Program-made: the position numbers and the translations under genes
Part shown: positions 35,831-48,796 of the stretch, piece after piece
Position numbering within the stretch: position 1 is the first letter of the stretch
Layout of the letters: every line of letters begins with the position of its first letter
Assembly: GCA_010356995.1 (NCBI GenBank)
Contig: ML996693.1
Coordinates: forward strand, 682,001 to 746,000
Reading direction: 5' to 3'
Length of the DNA stretch: 64,000 nt
From: Trichodelitschia bisporula
Lineage: Eukaryota > Ascomycota > Dothideomycetes > Phaeotrichales > Phaeotrichaceae
The notes under the pieces: model-generated
The model's input: the letters and a program-made list of their open reading frames with translations, nothing else
What the model was told of the DNA's origin: nothing
Database searches by the model: none

Positions 35831-38800
35831 TCACCCAGAGAAACCCGAGTTCTGCCTGCTATTCATCATGCTGCCTGATGAGCTGCTGACATCGCTCGGC
35901 GTCTGCACTTCCAGGCTAAGCTGCGCCCTAAGCGCCATGATCCAGTCATGCTGCAACAGCTCAGCCGCCGTGCTCCGCTTGATGGGATCGCGCTCGAAGC
36001 ACCGCTCCAAGAAGTCGATCCCCTCATCGCTAAGCTGATCACGCGTCGGCAGTTGCGGCGGATTGCCCTGGGCAATATTGTACATGATGGCCCACTCATT
36101 GTCCAGGCTCGCCCAGGGGCGACGGCCAGTAGCCATTTCCAGAATCACGCAGCCCAGAGACCAAATGTCGACGGCGCCGAGCCGGCCTACCGCTTGTCCC
36201 CGGATCACCTCCGGGCTCATGTACATAGGTGTGCCCTGCATGGAGTTTTGCCGGCCCGGGCGCGTGGCGGCGGGGTTGTCGGCGAGAGTCTTGCCCTGGC
36301 GGGCGATAACCTTTGCGGCGCCAAAGTCAACGAACTTGATTACGCCGTTGTGGTCCAGGAGGATATTCTCGGGCTTGATGTCGCGATGGATGATGTTGCG
36401 CTCGTGAAGGTAGGCAAGGCCTTCCAGCATTTCGAGAGTGTAGACCATAATGACGGTTTCATCCTCAATACGGCCGTGCTCAAGAAGTGCGGCAAGCGAG
36501 CCGCCTTCGCAGTACTCCATGAAGATGTAGACCTTGTCTCGGTGCGGTTCAATTCCGTAGTATGAGACAATGTGGGGATGGTCGAGGACTTGTAGGACAC
36601 TCATCTCATCCCTGATCTGCGTGACAATCGTGGGTATGAGCTGCGGATCATGGAGTCGAATCTCCTTGACGGCCATCAGCTGGCCAGAATCCAGATTGAT
36701 CGCGGAGTATACGGATCCGAACGTGCCGCCACCGACAAAGTGGCCTTGCTGCCACCGGAGGGTGACGTTGGCGGCTGATGATGAAAGGGAAGTGAGAGCG
36801 CGATCGGCATCGTTCGACGTTTCCAAAACCTGTCCCAATGCCTGCCGCTCTGATTCCTTCTGCCTCCTGAAATCTTCGATCTCATCCAGCTGCCGCAGCC
36901 ACTCTTGTCGGACAGTGTCTGCAGCCTCCTCATCATTCTTAAGCTTACTGATATCCAGCCTATGCTTGCCCATCATGGCGTCGAGACGCTGCTTTTCGGC
37001 TTGTGCCGCCATGGTGGAGCGTGCACCCATGATGTCGAAATGCGAAATAAGGAGTGACATGCACCCCGCAACCTTTGCCCGCAACCGCGCGTACTCTTCC
37101 TCGCTGATGGAGAGAATATTGTGGCCTCGGGTCATGAGCATCGCAAACTCGAGCGCCACAACAGCCCAGCGAAAGGTCTTGCGGTCGGATGACACACAGT
37201 CGTCACAAATAAAGCTGACCCAGTCCAAGGCCAACTTCATCAGCTTGAGGTTGTTCAGCGCCCGGCGGTTAGGGTCCATGTAGAGGAGAGAGCGCTGTCC
37301 AAATTCGGTTGCAAAGGCAAAGCAAGTCTGAATCAGCTCGTGACACTCCAGCCTAGCCGTTTGCCTGCGGATAATCTCAACGCTTTCCATGATAGTGTTT
37401 GAAAGCTTGTAGGCCGTCCGCTTTATCTTCTTCAGTTCGCCATTGACGCGGGGGAGGTTGGCTCTTTGCTCATTCAAGACGGAAAGCTCCATGCCAGTGG
37501 TATGCGCAAAGGTGATTTTGGCATTGGCCAGGCGCTGTTGAGAACCATCAGCGAGAAGCCGTAGGCGGCTGGTTTGAACTTCAAGAGCGGGAGGCCGGAA
37601 GTTGACGGAGAGCTTTTTGCCAGGCCAGTAAAGGATTTTTTCGGGATGCAAAATGAGAACATAGGGGTTGGAAGGATCTTCAGGGTTGTCCTCAGCATGA
37701 TAGCATGAGCCCAACAGCGACTGAATATCGCTGGGGCGGGCATACAACGCCGGGCACGCAATGATGTATATGCCCTTCCCGTCGTCCTGTGGCGTTTCGA
37801 CCAAAAAGTGGTTCGAGTAGACGAGAGTATCGTAGAATTCCATGAGATCTTCGGTAGGGAGGTTAATGTTATATTCCGCGCAATTTTCGAAACGCTGAGT
37901 GAGAATTCGGGAAAAGCGGAAGAGTTTGCGCTGTCGGATGCGTACAGAGTCCAGAATCGCCTTGTACCGTTTGTCCATTTCGGCACCAGCAACCTCGTCT
38001 GGACGCCGCGCCAGTTCCCTTTCGAACTGCTGGCTCAGACGCCAGAGAGACTTGGAAGTCAGAGAGCTGCAGCCTAGATTAGCAGATATCATAGAGCCTC
38101 CTTTAGACGTACCAGAACTGCTCCGCAACCTCCACGTCCGCACCCTCCAAAAACCGGCCGAGCTTGTTCGAGAATTCCCACTCTTGCTCCAAAATCTCAG
38201 CTTCCTTAAAAGCATTCTTGTTAGCCGCAAGTTTCCAACTGAGAAGTTTGAAATAGAACTTGAGGGCTTCGAGCACGGTGAGGTCGAATCCCTCTTCAAT
38301 GCACTCTGGCGGCTCCCAGCCTTCCTCAGGTTGCGAGGTGAGGTTGTAAGTCTCCTTGATATGGACCGCCAGGTTCAGCAGGATATGGAATTGAGATATC
38401 ATCTGCTCCATCATCATAGCTCCTTGCTGCGCCGATTCGTTCATGTTCTTAGCGTAAGAAAGGCGGACGCGGATGATTTCTTGCACAAGACGGGAGGGAA
38501 AGTTGATGAGGGTCTGCAGTTCCTCGATGTAGGGTGGCAAATGCCTGTCGGCGAACCCTTGGGCATTCAAGATCAAAGTTGATTTGGCCTTGCTGATGAT
38601 GTTGTTGAGTCCAACCAACAGGCTGTCCTTTCCTTGCAGCGATTTAAGGCCATCTTCCTTGAGGATCCTTTCGATAAACGGAGAATCGTCTGGCAGAGTA
38701 CTCTCGTGTTCGTCACGCACCCGCTTCTTGGAGAAGTCGAGCTCCTCATTGCCAACCCAATTTCGCAGAATGGTAAGTTCGGTGTTGATCATTTGCGTCG

Positions 38801-40001
38801 TGTTGTGCCAGGAGATGATGGCGTCGCATGCTTCCAGATAGGCCTGGGAGGCAGCCCGCGGGTGAGCGGTTTCCAAGGCTCGTCGAGTAGGATACAAACT
38901 TTCGCACTTTTCAATCTTCATCACACATTCTTCGACCTGCTGAGTGGGCGTGAGACCAACTTCAGCTTCGCCCTTGATCTCAAAGGCTATCACCCCTTCA
39001 ATGGTGGATTTGACCTTCGCTCGACCTTCTTCAACCATTCTCCGTTGCGCCTGAAGCAGCCTACCGCACACACGAGCTCTGATTCCAAGCCAGACCTCAC
39101 CCTTCAAAGCGTCGTCTCCTTGTTGATCTCCACCACCAATGAGCCTCTTTTTCTCCTGCTTAACCACGTCGCCCGTAAGGACGCTGGCAAGCATCGAATG
39201 CCACTCCAGCCTCTCCCGATTCTCGGGTACCTTAAGCTCCTCCACCGACGGCTGCGTGTCTTCGTTCCCGTATAATAGCAATGTATCTTGATCATACGGG
39301 TCCTCAATATAGTCGGCTGTCGCCGGAGAGTCGTCGTCAGTGCTGGAATCGGTGCTGCTGAAGTCCAAGCTCGGCGTCCTCAACGTGTTGTCATAGTACT
39401 CGTCGACGTTGGGAGCATCATTTCTAATGCGTTGCACGTAGGCGCGCTCCTGCGCTCGGTACTCGGCATTAGGATTGTTCCTCCGAGCTCTGCTCGCAGA
39501 CGAGTTTCTGTGGCGGCTTGTTGTGCTGTTGAGTGAAAACTGGGTTGGTCGGCGCGCGGTCGCTGGCGCATAAGCGTTGGACGGAGTTCTCGTCGCGGTG
39601 GGCCTGGTAGCGCGAGCGTTGCTGGGAGTTGCCGTTTGACCGGGCGGCGGCGCGTCCATCGAAGCCATGGTCCCAGCGCTATTTTGCCGGGTTCGAGTTT
39701 GGCTGTTCGCAGGCCAGGTGTGTGCGGAGTTGGTCATTGCCATGGGAGGGACGTCGTCGAGAGGAGTGGTTGCGACGGGAGGGGTGAATTCGAATTGTCC
39801 TTCATTATCATCGTCGGAGCTATGATGTTTCGCGCCGCCATCTGAGCCGTCGGAGGAGATGGAACGGAAGGACTCTTTCGCCGCGCTATCGGGTGATTCC
39901 ATAGTCTCGCGAGCGAGGAGAGCGTCGGAGGCGGCAACAAACTTGGGCGCGTCAGCGTCGCCGTCGCTGAAGCGAACGCCGCGAGCGGGTTCAATGCTCA
40001 T
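35831..40001 (-). CDS. SSK2: MAP kinase kinase kinase of the HOG pathway (Ssk2/Ssk22/Wis4 type)
   Basis: Two exons: 40001-38113 and 38066-35831, giving 1374 residues, usual for the family. A disordered N-terminus (about 320 residues) precedes the large conserved regulatory region (NTELTILRNWVGNEELDFSK, LAVHIKETYNLTS, FERELARRPDEV). The kinase domain (about 1068-1340) has all key motifs: glycine loop GGGTFGSV, AVKEI lysine, HRDIKPENILL, DFG, the activation segment GTPMYMSPEV and DIWSLGCVILEMATGRRPW. Ssk2-type kinases receive the Sln1-Ssk1 osmotic signal and phosphorylate Pbs2. The start MSIEPARGVRFSD was preferred over the in-frame upstream ATG near 40093. The splice acceptor CTGCAG was chosen to keep the conserved SLTSKSL frame. 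Confidence 0.95.
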
Positions 40002-41571
40002 GGCACCGACACCTACAGCCTCTTGTATTTTGCTCTCTCGATGGCGCGTTCCAGTGTCCGGCGGGTTGAGTATCGCGGGCGATCGGCACATGCAACGCGC
40101 GACGATCCACCCAAACCGCGGGTTGTCGCTGAGCTTCGAGCGCCCAGCGAGGCGGGGGGGCTGGAGCAGGCTTTTAGGCTGTGGCGGTGCGAATCGGGGA
40201 GACGGAGTCGATTCCAAGATTGGGGTTTCGCAGCAGGAGTCCTGTTGGTAGGGAAGGTATTTTACTGTACCAACGGGCGCGTCTCTTTTTTCCCCTTGGA
40301 ATCAGATTGAGGGGGGGGGTGGGATGTCGTCAAGCTACCGGTAGAACAAAGCCAAACGCGTAGCCTTTCGAGCTGTCTGAGCGCTTGTCACCGAGCACCT
40401 GCAGACAGAATATGTGCACCAGGCCGAGCAGAATAATATTGGGAGCGATGAACGGGAAGAAGAGAGAGGAGAACAGAGAGGGGAAGGAAGGGAAGGTGAC
40501 AGAGAGAGGGAGGGAGGGCAATGGAATGGCCTAGAATTGGTCTGGATTTTTGGGGTAGTAGAAGAGAGAAATACGGAAGACTATGTATTGTTTTGGGGGA
40601 GGAGGAGGCGAGACTGAGATTGCCGACTTGCTGGGAGGTGGGGGGGGCGAAGAGAGAGTGGAGGGCGAGAACTGATGGGAGGGGTTATGTGTGTGTGTGT
40701 GTGGGAGGCGCGCGGAACAGAGAGGATAGATCGGAGATTGATAGGTGAAAGTGGATCTGTGGATGCCGTGGGCAAAGTTCATGCGTAAAAAAGAGACACC
40801 AGTTTACTGTACTGTACTCTGGTAGGCATATTGGGGAACAATTCAATCGACAGATATCAATGTCAAGAAGTGCATCATGATGGCATGAATACTACGATAT
40901 GGTAGACGTGTTGATAGCATTAGCCACAACTTGACTATATCAGTACGTACCTTAGGTCCCAAAAGCGAAGTCAAAGAAAGACGCGAAACTAAATCAGGTA
41001 ATCTGTTTTGCTCATCAATTAATCTCCTATGCCTTTTCCAACATCCCAATCCCAGATGGCGGGGCCTAGTTCTAGAGTATGGGACAGGTCGATAAAGAAG
41101 AAGAGTCGTCAAGTGGTTCACTTTTGTCTGGCATAGCCACACACCCAACCCAACTACCCCAACTACCCCAAAAACAAGCCGAACAAGCCGACAAAACGGA
41201 AACGATCGAGATTCACCTTTGCCATCGAGCATGACCCGCTTGTCAGTGCTAACACGTCTTGCCTAAGGCTACCGTCAAACCCGGGGTGCTTCACATGTCT
41301 TGTCCATGTCCCTCCCCAAACCCCCAACCAGCCTGCAAATAACCACCTTTGAGGGGAAGTCGGTCGAAATCTTCATTCTCGCTACCTGGATATGTAATGT
41401 GCCTCTCTCCAGCACTCTAATACTCCCCCCACCTCCCATATTCTAATGTTTTGGTGCCAAAATTCATACAAGTCATAACCTTGAGCCCGGAAAGAAAAAG
41501 AAGGCAACACACCGGGCGCCATGGCCACCTCGTAACTCCCGCATACCCAGCCAGATAAAATGCCACAGGTT
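40002..41571. other. Spacer: SSK2 promoter/leader and CDC11 3' end
   Basis: Spacer of 1.6 kb. The first 700 bases are purine-rich on the plus strand, so pyrimidine-rich on the SSK2 sense strand. They include a GAGA/GGGA-rich run (about 40455-40525) and a short (GT)n run near 40689-40701. No gene is seen. The left part is probably the SSK2 leader and promoter; the right part must include the CDC11 3' end. Confidence 0.5.
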
Positions 41572-44500
41572 CTACTCTCCCAGTTTTTTGACCACCCCAA
41601 GCTCAACCAGCCGCTTCCACACCTCGTCTTTGGCATGTAGTCGCTTCCTGTCAAAGCCCAAGCCGTCCAGATCTGTGAGCTTTGGGCAGCTGTGCGACAC
41701 CAAAATCTCATACACCCGCCTTCGGAGTTTCGTGTCCTCGTCCAAACGCCCGAAATACAGCCGGTCCTCTTCACCATCCCTCGGTGGCAGCAGCTGAGGA
41801 GTGCTATGCGCTTCCACCTCGCCAAAGTCTTCTTCATCTGCCCCCTCATGCAAGCTTGCCGAAGTTGTGATCATGCGATTCTCCACGGCCTTCGGGTAGA
41901 ACCCGACGCTGAGCGGATTATCCCTCAGATCCAAAGCTTCAACATGGCCAAGTTTTCCGAGCACCGCCATGCTTTTGCGGAGGCGTGCCAGCCGGTTGCC
42001 AACCAGATGCAACGCCGTCAAATGCCGGATGTTGAGAAGCGGCCGGAGATCCTTCAAGGCGTTAAAGTTGAGATTCAAGCTTCGAAGGTTCGGCATATTG
42101 TGACCAAAGTCCTCTGGCAAAGTGTGCAATCCTGCCGAAGCGAGCTCCAGCTGCCGCAAGTTCAGAAAGTGACACTGGAACCGCAGGACAGGTATGTGGT
42201 TATGCGAAAGATACAGTGCATCTATCTCCGGGACAGTTGGTACCACGCAGGGCTCGGGCCCATACCCTTCTGGAAGGACCGTTTGTCCACGCACAGAAAG
42301 CTTGCGCAAGTTTTTCAGGCTTGAAATCCCTAATGTTTCCGAAAGCAAGTTGTGATCTGCATAGAGCTCTTCAAGACGAGGTGAGAAGCGTGCAATATCT
42401 AAGCTCTCTAAGAGATTGCGGCGAATGCTCAGTCCCTTGAGCGACAGACAGTGATCGGGTGTTTCCGATGGGAAGGAGGAGATGTTGTTTTCATCTAGTA
42501 CCGTTAGCTACAGCTAACGCGGAATCATGTCAATACGAACCAAGGTTCAGCCGCTTGAGATTGGGAAGGCGATGGAGGCCACGGACACTCGTCAACCGAT
42601 TGCCCTCGAGATTCACCGAGGTAAGGCGATGGCTTGTTGGGTCAGCAAAGGTAGATCAGTTCGACCGCACGACTCACAGCTCGGTTCCCTCAAAGTCCAC
42701 GGTTTGCAGGGCGTTATGCTTCAAGCTCAACACCAGGAGGCCATCGAGCTTCTCGACCCCCTTTAGGCTGCGAATGTTGTTGCAATTAGCCCGCAGTTCG
42801 CGGAGATGGACGAGACAGTCAAATCCTTCAAGACTCTCGATGTCATTGTTAGAAACGTCCAGGTATTGGAGGTTCCGCAGGTGACTCCAGGGAGTCAGGC
42901 TAGAGAGCGAATTCCCAGCCGCATTCAAGCACCGAATTGTGGACGGCGCGCCATTGAGTTGTCCCAGGTTGTTGTTCGAAATGTCAAGACTTTCCAAGCG
43001 CTCGCAGAGACCCTCGAGCAGATGCAGAGATGTCAAACCCTTCCCCCGCAGGTCGAGCTTGTGCAAATCTTCCCAATATGGCTCCTCCGGCTCAGTGTCT
43101 TGCAGGGCTTTGACGAGCAACTCATTCCCGGCAGCGAACCGATCCTCCATCATATAAAGTTTCGACCCTCCATGGCGCTTCACAACTGTCCGGTCAGGGA
43201 GGTCCCGCTCATCGATTTGGTCGACAGTGAAGTCCGGCAGGTCGCTCATGTAAAATGTGACATCAGCCCGACAAGGACTTGAACAGGGCACCATTTCTCC
43301 GCCTTGCTTGTAGGTCGCAGGCGCATTGGAGATGCTCATTGAGAAGTTTACCTGACGCTGCATCGCAGAGGGCTCCTCAAGCAGATACCTGTTTTTCGCG
43401 GTAGCAAGAGGTGCTGGAGACGAACGCATGTGTCCTGCCTTATCCTCCCGTATAGCCTCTAACGGGGCTGGCTGAGGCTTTGACACAAAAGGTAGGCCGT
43501 GCAGAGATGTCGTCCTCCTAGCAGACTGTTCGGAGATGAAATTTGAGGTATTCCTGTTGGCAACTAGCGGAGACGAGAGAGCCACAGTGATGCTTCTGAA
43601 GGCATGAACCGAAGGCGCCTGTCTGCCAGTGATACGACCCTCGTCTATCTTGATCTCGTGCTCTACGTCCTCAGTATGATTACCAGACGGTCGTTCCTTT
43701 TCGCTGGGGACGCTGTCCTCGAATCTCTCATGACTTTCCCAAGATGCAGACCTGGAGTGATGAGGGGCAGCCTGGTCGTGGCTTGATCGAATGACGGTTG
43801 AGTTTGAAGAATTGCTGACGGAGATGGGCTTTGTGGGATCCGAAAAGCGGACATCCAGGTTCTCCGGAACCTGGGATTTGAGGTTCCCCATGATGGGAGG
43901 AAACTCGAAGCTGATTCCACGCCCGGGGGCGTCAGACGTTGTAGGAGTCTTGGGAGGGACCATGCGGCGAGTCTCCTCAAATTCGTCGACGGTAAGATCT
44001 GGAATACTGTCGAAGGGATCCGGCTCACTTTGGGTGATAAAGCTCGTATCGGGCTTTTTCTCCGGACTCTTCGCTTTGACCCAGATGCCCTTCTCCTGGT
44101 CAAATGTCATTCCAGCCACTTGCTGAGGAATCAAATGTGCCACGGCTTCTGGGGCCAGTGTTGCCACGTTATCAGATTTCCGTGACGTCGTGGTTTTGTT
44201 GAGAGTAGAGTCAAGCGACGCCTGTGATCCATGGGTCGGTATCCCCGTGGATTTGACATCTGGATCACGGTCGGCTTGAGTTATTTCAGAGTTCGAGCGC
44301 GAATGGCTGGGAGACCAGAACTCAGGAGAACGGCCAATGATATGCAAGCCAGGTGGCTGACTCTCCATGGTGGTAATGCAAGTGTCAACCTCGCGATTGA
44401 ACCGCGACGTTCTCAGAGACGCCATGAACTCATCACCCTCCTGTTCTTGAAATTTCCGAAGATGGCTGACCACTCGGGGATGAAGATCTTGCGGCTGTCC

Positions 44501-47143
44501 CGACCTCCATCCACTCTTCCGGCCATCTCTTGTGGGTGGCCGCGAAAAGCTTTGAGGAGTCAGCTCAAAGGGCTCCTCCGACTCCGTTTCTTCGACACTA
44601 TCCAAGCCACTCAGAGGGCGCCCCTTGTTCCGAATGTAGTCCATGATCTTCATGGCCTCATCTAGGAAATCTTGTGTCGTAACCGAGCGCTTTCGTCCCT
44701 CGTCCTTCATTCCGTGGGCCACTTTCTCGCTGAAGGCAGCCACTTCACTAGCGACAGCTTTTGCCCGAACCAGCTCTTCAGGCTCACCGCACTGCTCTGA
44801 GACATCAAGATGCTCCTGGATGGCATGAAGCCTCGGGGAGCTGGCCATGAATTCCTCGGCCGCATCGAGCACTTCATCCTCAATCTCCTGTCGACGTGCT
44901 TGACTGGGTGTGGGATTCCTTGGCCTCAGAATGTGTCTTCTGGCAAGCACCTCCGGGTCGGCGATGTTGTTTCGGTTGTCGTAACGCGCATCCTTTCGCT
45001 TCTTTCCAATAGCCGTTTGGAAGCGTTGGTGAGACAGATGTATTGACGACGCAGAATAGTCTTCCGTTGGATCAGGAAAATCTACTCTCAAAAGTGTCCT
45101 TCGCCGCTTGGGAGTGGAGTCCTTTATTGGAGAGTTCCGCGGACGTTTACCGTCCGGGAGGAGTGTCGATGGTGGCTCAAGTCTCTGCTGCGACTCATCC
45201 TCATTCCACTGCGGAGGGATACTCCGGGGACCAGTGCGCTTCGTGACAGACACAGTGCTTTTGACAGATAACTTTGAGTGGGTTCGCTTTCCGCTTGGCG
45301 TTTTCTCACCACCACCTGGTTCGGATGGTGATTCAACGCGAAAGCGGAGAGGCTGTTGAGAACCCGGCGGAAATACCTGGGAAGGGGGTGAATTGCTCGG
45401 TAAGCTCTCATCGTCACAAAGCTGCTGGCTGATTGTGGAGAACTCGTCGGAAAAGGAATAATGGTCCAGCTGTCCCGCGCCGAAATGCTCTTGAAATGAA
45501 CTTTGTCTCGTGGAGCCGGCGTTAGGAGCTTGGGAGCGAGAGCTTAGCGTGGAAGCTGCCGTAACCTCAATTCTGGGACCCCGCGGATTAATGCTAGAAT
45601 TTCTCGTCGTAGGCGCCGTCCCGCTCTGTGAACAAGACTGGCTGGCAATTGGAGGAACAAGATCCTCAAGCTGACTCATCCGGCGATGTAGCTTATTTGC
45701 TGTGAAGGTGTCATGAGCATCGAACAGCTTCAGAGGACTGATCGAGCCACAATTGCGTTGAGCATTGAGGTTTTCTTCAAGGTTAGGCCTTTTCGGAGTC
45801 TGAGGTGGTCGAGGTGCAGGCGACCTCAAAGGCCCCAAAACACTCAGTTCAATGGACGACGGTTCAACTGACTCAGTTCCGGTTTGATCTTCGGTTGGAG
45901 CCGAGTGCGGTCGGGCAAGAGGTGACGGACTGAGTGGGCGCCTTCTGAATGATCCATCGGCCGAGTACCCTCCGCGCTTAATGCTGACGAACTCTCCTAT
46001 GCTCACGACATCGGGAGTTCCTACGGGTAGGTCTTCCGGGAGTCCTTCTGACTGAAGTCGTGCAAGTGAACTATCCTCCGTAACATCAGAATTTTGCTGG
46101 TCCGGCTCGGGAGTCTGTTGGATTGCCTTCCTCTGGGCCAGTTCCCGAATGTGCTGAGCGATCTGTGACTTGGGGAGGTCCAGCGGGGCATAGTCTACCC
46201 GACCGTCTGCTGTGGTGTGCTTGGAGATGAAGACAGGACTAAAATCGTCGCTTCGGGACTGAAGGCTAGATCCCTGCGACAATGAGGTACCCATTTCAGA
46301 GGCCGGTTCGCTCATGAGATGCGATGCGACTCGTCGCTCACGAGGCTCGCCGATTTCCGGGCCTGCGGATTTCCCACGAGATATGGCGGCCTTCTCCTTA
46401 AGGCGAATGTCTCCCAGTTCAGCCTGGACCTTATCATTCATCGTTCCCTCCTCAATCTCTTCCACCATCTCCAGCTCCTTTGTACTGTTAAGCGTAAGCT
46501 TTATCGGCGACTTGGAAAACGGTTCGCCTCCAGGTTGCCAGACAGGGGGGCTGGATGGTATCGCGTCGAGGTTTTTGAAAAAGGATAGCCCACGTCCTTC
46601 TTCCAGAGCTTCGCGGCGAGGCGGTGGAGGCTTTTGAAAAATGTTTTCAATTCCGATGGGGCTGAAGAGATCCTTCTGTTCGCCGTATCCCATGTCCCCT
46701 TTCAACAGTCTTCTCCGCCATTCGGGGGTGGAGTTCTGAAGCTGGCGTGCCTTGGGCGGGGACGTGGAGGTAGACTTTCTCTGTGCTGTTCCTTGTGCCA
46801 TAACAGATTGTGTCGATTCGGCGGAGAGGGAGCGTCTGGACAGACCCTTCCTAGAAGGTTTATCGCTCTCGCGCCTTCTACCAAAGGCGGCCTTGTTGTC
46901 CTCGCTGATTCTCCGCTCTCCCAAAACACTCTTCCGTCGCTCCGCGCCTTCCCGAGTGCTGGAAAAGGTTCGGTGCTGTGCTGATGAGAAGGAGCGTGAC
47001 GCGACAGCGGGTGCTCTGGCTGGGTGATTCGATCCCATGACGCTTCCGTTGTTCGTTGAAGCAGAAGGCGAGTGAGCTGCGGATGAGGAGGACGGCGGTT
47101 GAGAAGGCCAGTCCTCGGAGAGGTCTTCCAGCCAATCAACCAT
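41572..47143 (-). CDS. Spindle-pole-body scaffold of the septation/mitotic-exit network (Cdc11/Nud1)
   Basis: Three exons: 47143-42678, 42632-42541 and 42494-41572, giving 1826 residues. The start MVDWLEDLSEDWPS is a conserved-looking N-terminal motif. About 1350 disordered Ser/Pro-rich residues follow, including short conserved blocks such as TPEWRRRLLKGDMGYGEQKDLF cut here as WRRRLLKGDMGYGEQKDLF. The C-terminal 430 residues form a leucine-rich repeat array: LDISNNNL, LQYLDVSNNDIESLEGFD, LRELRANCNNIRSLKG, VNLEGNRL, RLNLDENNI, LRSLNLNFNALKDL. This architecture matches fission-yeast Cdc11 and budding-yeast Nud1, which recruit the Sid2/Dbf2 kinase cascade to spindle poles. Intron acceptors were set by repeat periodicity. 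Hidden in-frame introns in the disordered part cannot be excluded. Confidence 0.9.
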
Positions 47144-48145
47144 TGTTTCGGTCCGAAGAGGTTGCACTTCTCAGGTGGTGATGTTGTTCAGACCGACGGG
47201 GAGGGTTGCGACGCGTCGCGAATGCGGTACAAGCTGCGTGATGGGGAATGATATAGGTCGAAATTCTTTAAGAGTGCTAATTGCTATTTCATAACAGCGA
47301 TCTGCACGTCATAAAATGTTGCGAGGTTCAGGAAAGCCGGGACGAGTTCGGGAGAGGAGTTGGAGAGAGAGTAGCGTAGACGTGCGTAGTGTGTGATGAG
47401 CGTTGTGATTCTTGGCGGAGGGTCGACGTGAATGCGGACGCTAGGGCCAAGTGCGGTGCCACACAAAAGCTCCCAAGCCGTCGCTGGGGCAACGGAACTC
47501 TCTTTATCCACAACCAACTCCACCTTCGTTTCCCCATGTCCCCATCAAACTTAACGTTCGAACACGAACTCTGCCTGTCATCACAGCGTCACAGCATCAC
47601 AGCATCATATACTCCGTACATCCGTATATCACCTCCATCGGTCCAAGGACAACGCCTAAGTAGGCCTGTGGGTATGGCTTTCGTAAAACGTCACCTCCTT
47701 GAAGGGCAGCTGAGCCACTGACCGTAATAAAGCATTTCGAAGCTACAGTACGCTGCAAGAGGATGCTGTCTCTCTTCATTTGAATGGTACAAGCACCAAG
47801 GTGCTCCCTTCGCCATGTCAATACTTCCCACATACCTTATATATTCCGCCCTTCACTATGGCAATCCTCAACCTCCATCCCGCGAAGCCCCAGACGAGGT
47901 CCCAGTCGATTTTCCAATGTCCATCCGCGATGGTCACGAACGTCTTGCCTAGCGCTGGGGGACCGAAGCCCGTACAAAGACATTTCTTGAAGGGTAGCCT
48001 TTTTGCATCCGGTATATGAGGCTCAAAGGTCCATTCCACCAAGGCCGGGTTGGCCCGTAGAAATATGCATATACATGCCACAACTAATCTCGATCATTTC
48101 GACGCGTTTAGACATTCAGAAGCCAATGGACAGATGCGTCCTAGG
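47144..48145. other. Spacer upstream of CDC11, short frames only
   Basis: Interval of 1 kb. Several overlapping frames of 70-90 codons occur on both strands (for example 47818-48081 minus), none recognisable. A short TCACAGC-type tandem run lies near 47580-47605 and a TACATCCGTA motif at 47617. It should contain the CDC11 promoter and that of the small plus-strand gene that follows. Confidence 0.45.
47617..47626 (+). repeat. TACATCCGTA motif
   Basis: One copy of the dispersed 10-mer, overlapping an ACTCCGTAC copy just before it (47611-47619). Confidence 0.7.
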
Positions 48146-48796
48146 ATGGCAGACAAAATGGATACGGATTCTAAGTTCACCGCGAGCAACGGTCCTAAGG
48201 GATATATCCTAGACGTTGCTAGTATCGACTATCGACTATCAAGAATCACGCTGGAAAACAGCCCAAATTCTTGTGTCAAGTCGACCCATGAGCAGTGTCT
48301 CGCAACCCGTCAGCACACCTTCGAAGGGCTGGATTGTCCTTCTCTGCCTCGTTCCCAGCGGGGTCCGCCACCACCTCGTCCTCGTTCCCGACGCCGGTTG
48401 AGTCTGCCGTTTCCGCCCAAGTTGAGTCCAGGACATGATCCCCCTTCGATCTACATACCCGCCGGACTTATCGCAAGCGGGCAAGGCCATGTTGAACGCG
48501 AATACGTCTTGATGGAACGCACTTTGCCGGCCTCCAGTGTGAAGCGCAAGCGTGATTACGATCTTGCCCCGCCTGAAGCGCCTGAGACAAAGAAGTGCAG
48601 GCCTCATCGCAGCACCAGTCCAGAGGCAGCGCCTCCGGTGCTTTCTAAAGTTAGCAACAAGAGTCGGAAGACACCATCTTTGATTAAATCCGGCGACAGC
48701 ATGAGCGATCATGTCGACCTTGAGCGTAAACCCTGGACTCTGAGAGAGGCCGAAGAGTTTCTGCAGAAGTTGAAGGCGAACCCTAAGTACTTTTAA
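48146..48796 (+). CDS. Small basic hypothetical protein
   Basis: Open frame of 216 residues from ATG at 48146 (MADKMDTDSKF); two further in-frame ATGs lie upstream at 48065 and 48134. The protein is rich in Pro, Arg and Ser in its middle (PPPPRPRSRRRLSLPF), has a possible bipartite nuclear signal (KRKRDYD...KKCR) and ends with a predicted short amphipathic helix (TLREAEEFLQKLKANPKYF). I recognise no family. It is convergent with VPS37. It may be a real orphan, perhaps nuclear, or a chance frame; codon usage looks plausible. Confidence 0.45.
   Translation: MADKMDTDSKFTASNGPKGYILDVASIDYRLSRITLENSPNSCVKSTHEQCLATRQHTFEGLDCPSLPRSQRGPPPPRPRSRRRLSLPFPPKLSPGHDPPSIYIPAGLIASGQGHVEREYVLMERTLPASSVKRKRDYDLAPPEAPETKKCRPHRSTSPEAAPPVLSKVSNKSRKTPSLIKSGDSMSDHVDLERKPWTLREAEEFLQKLKANPKYF

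Noticed and set aside
40002-40217. 5' extension of the SSK2 frame
   Set aside because: It begins at a non-ATG codon; the extension lacks conservation-like features and lies in a probable leader.
47284-47523. 79-codon minus frame upstream of CDC11
   Set aside because: No ATG start and no recognised family; treated as promoter or leader.
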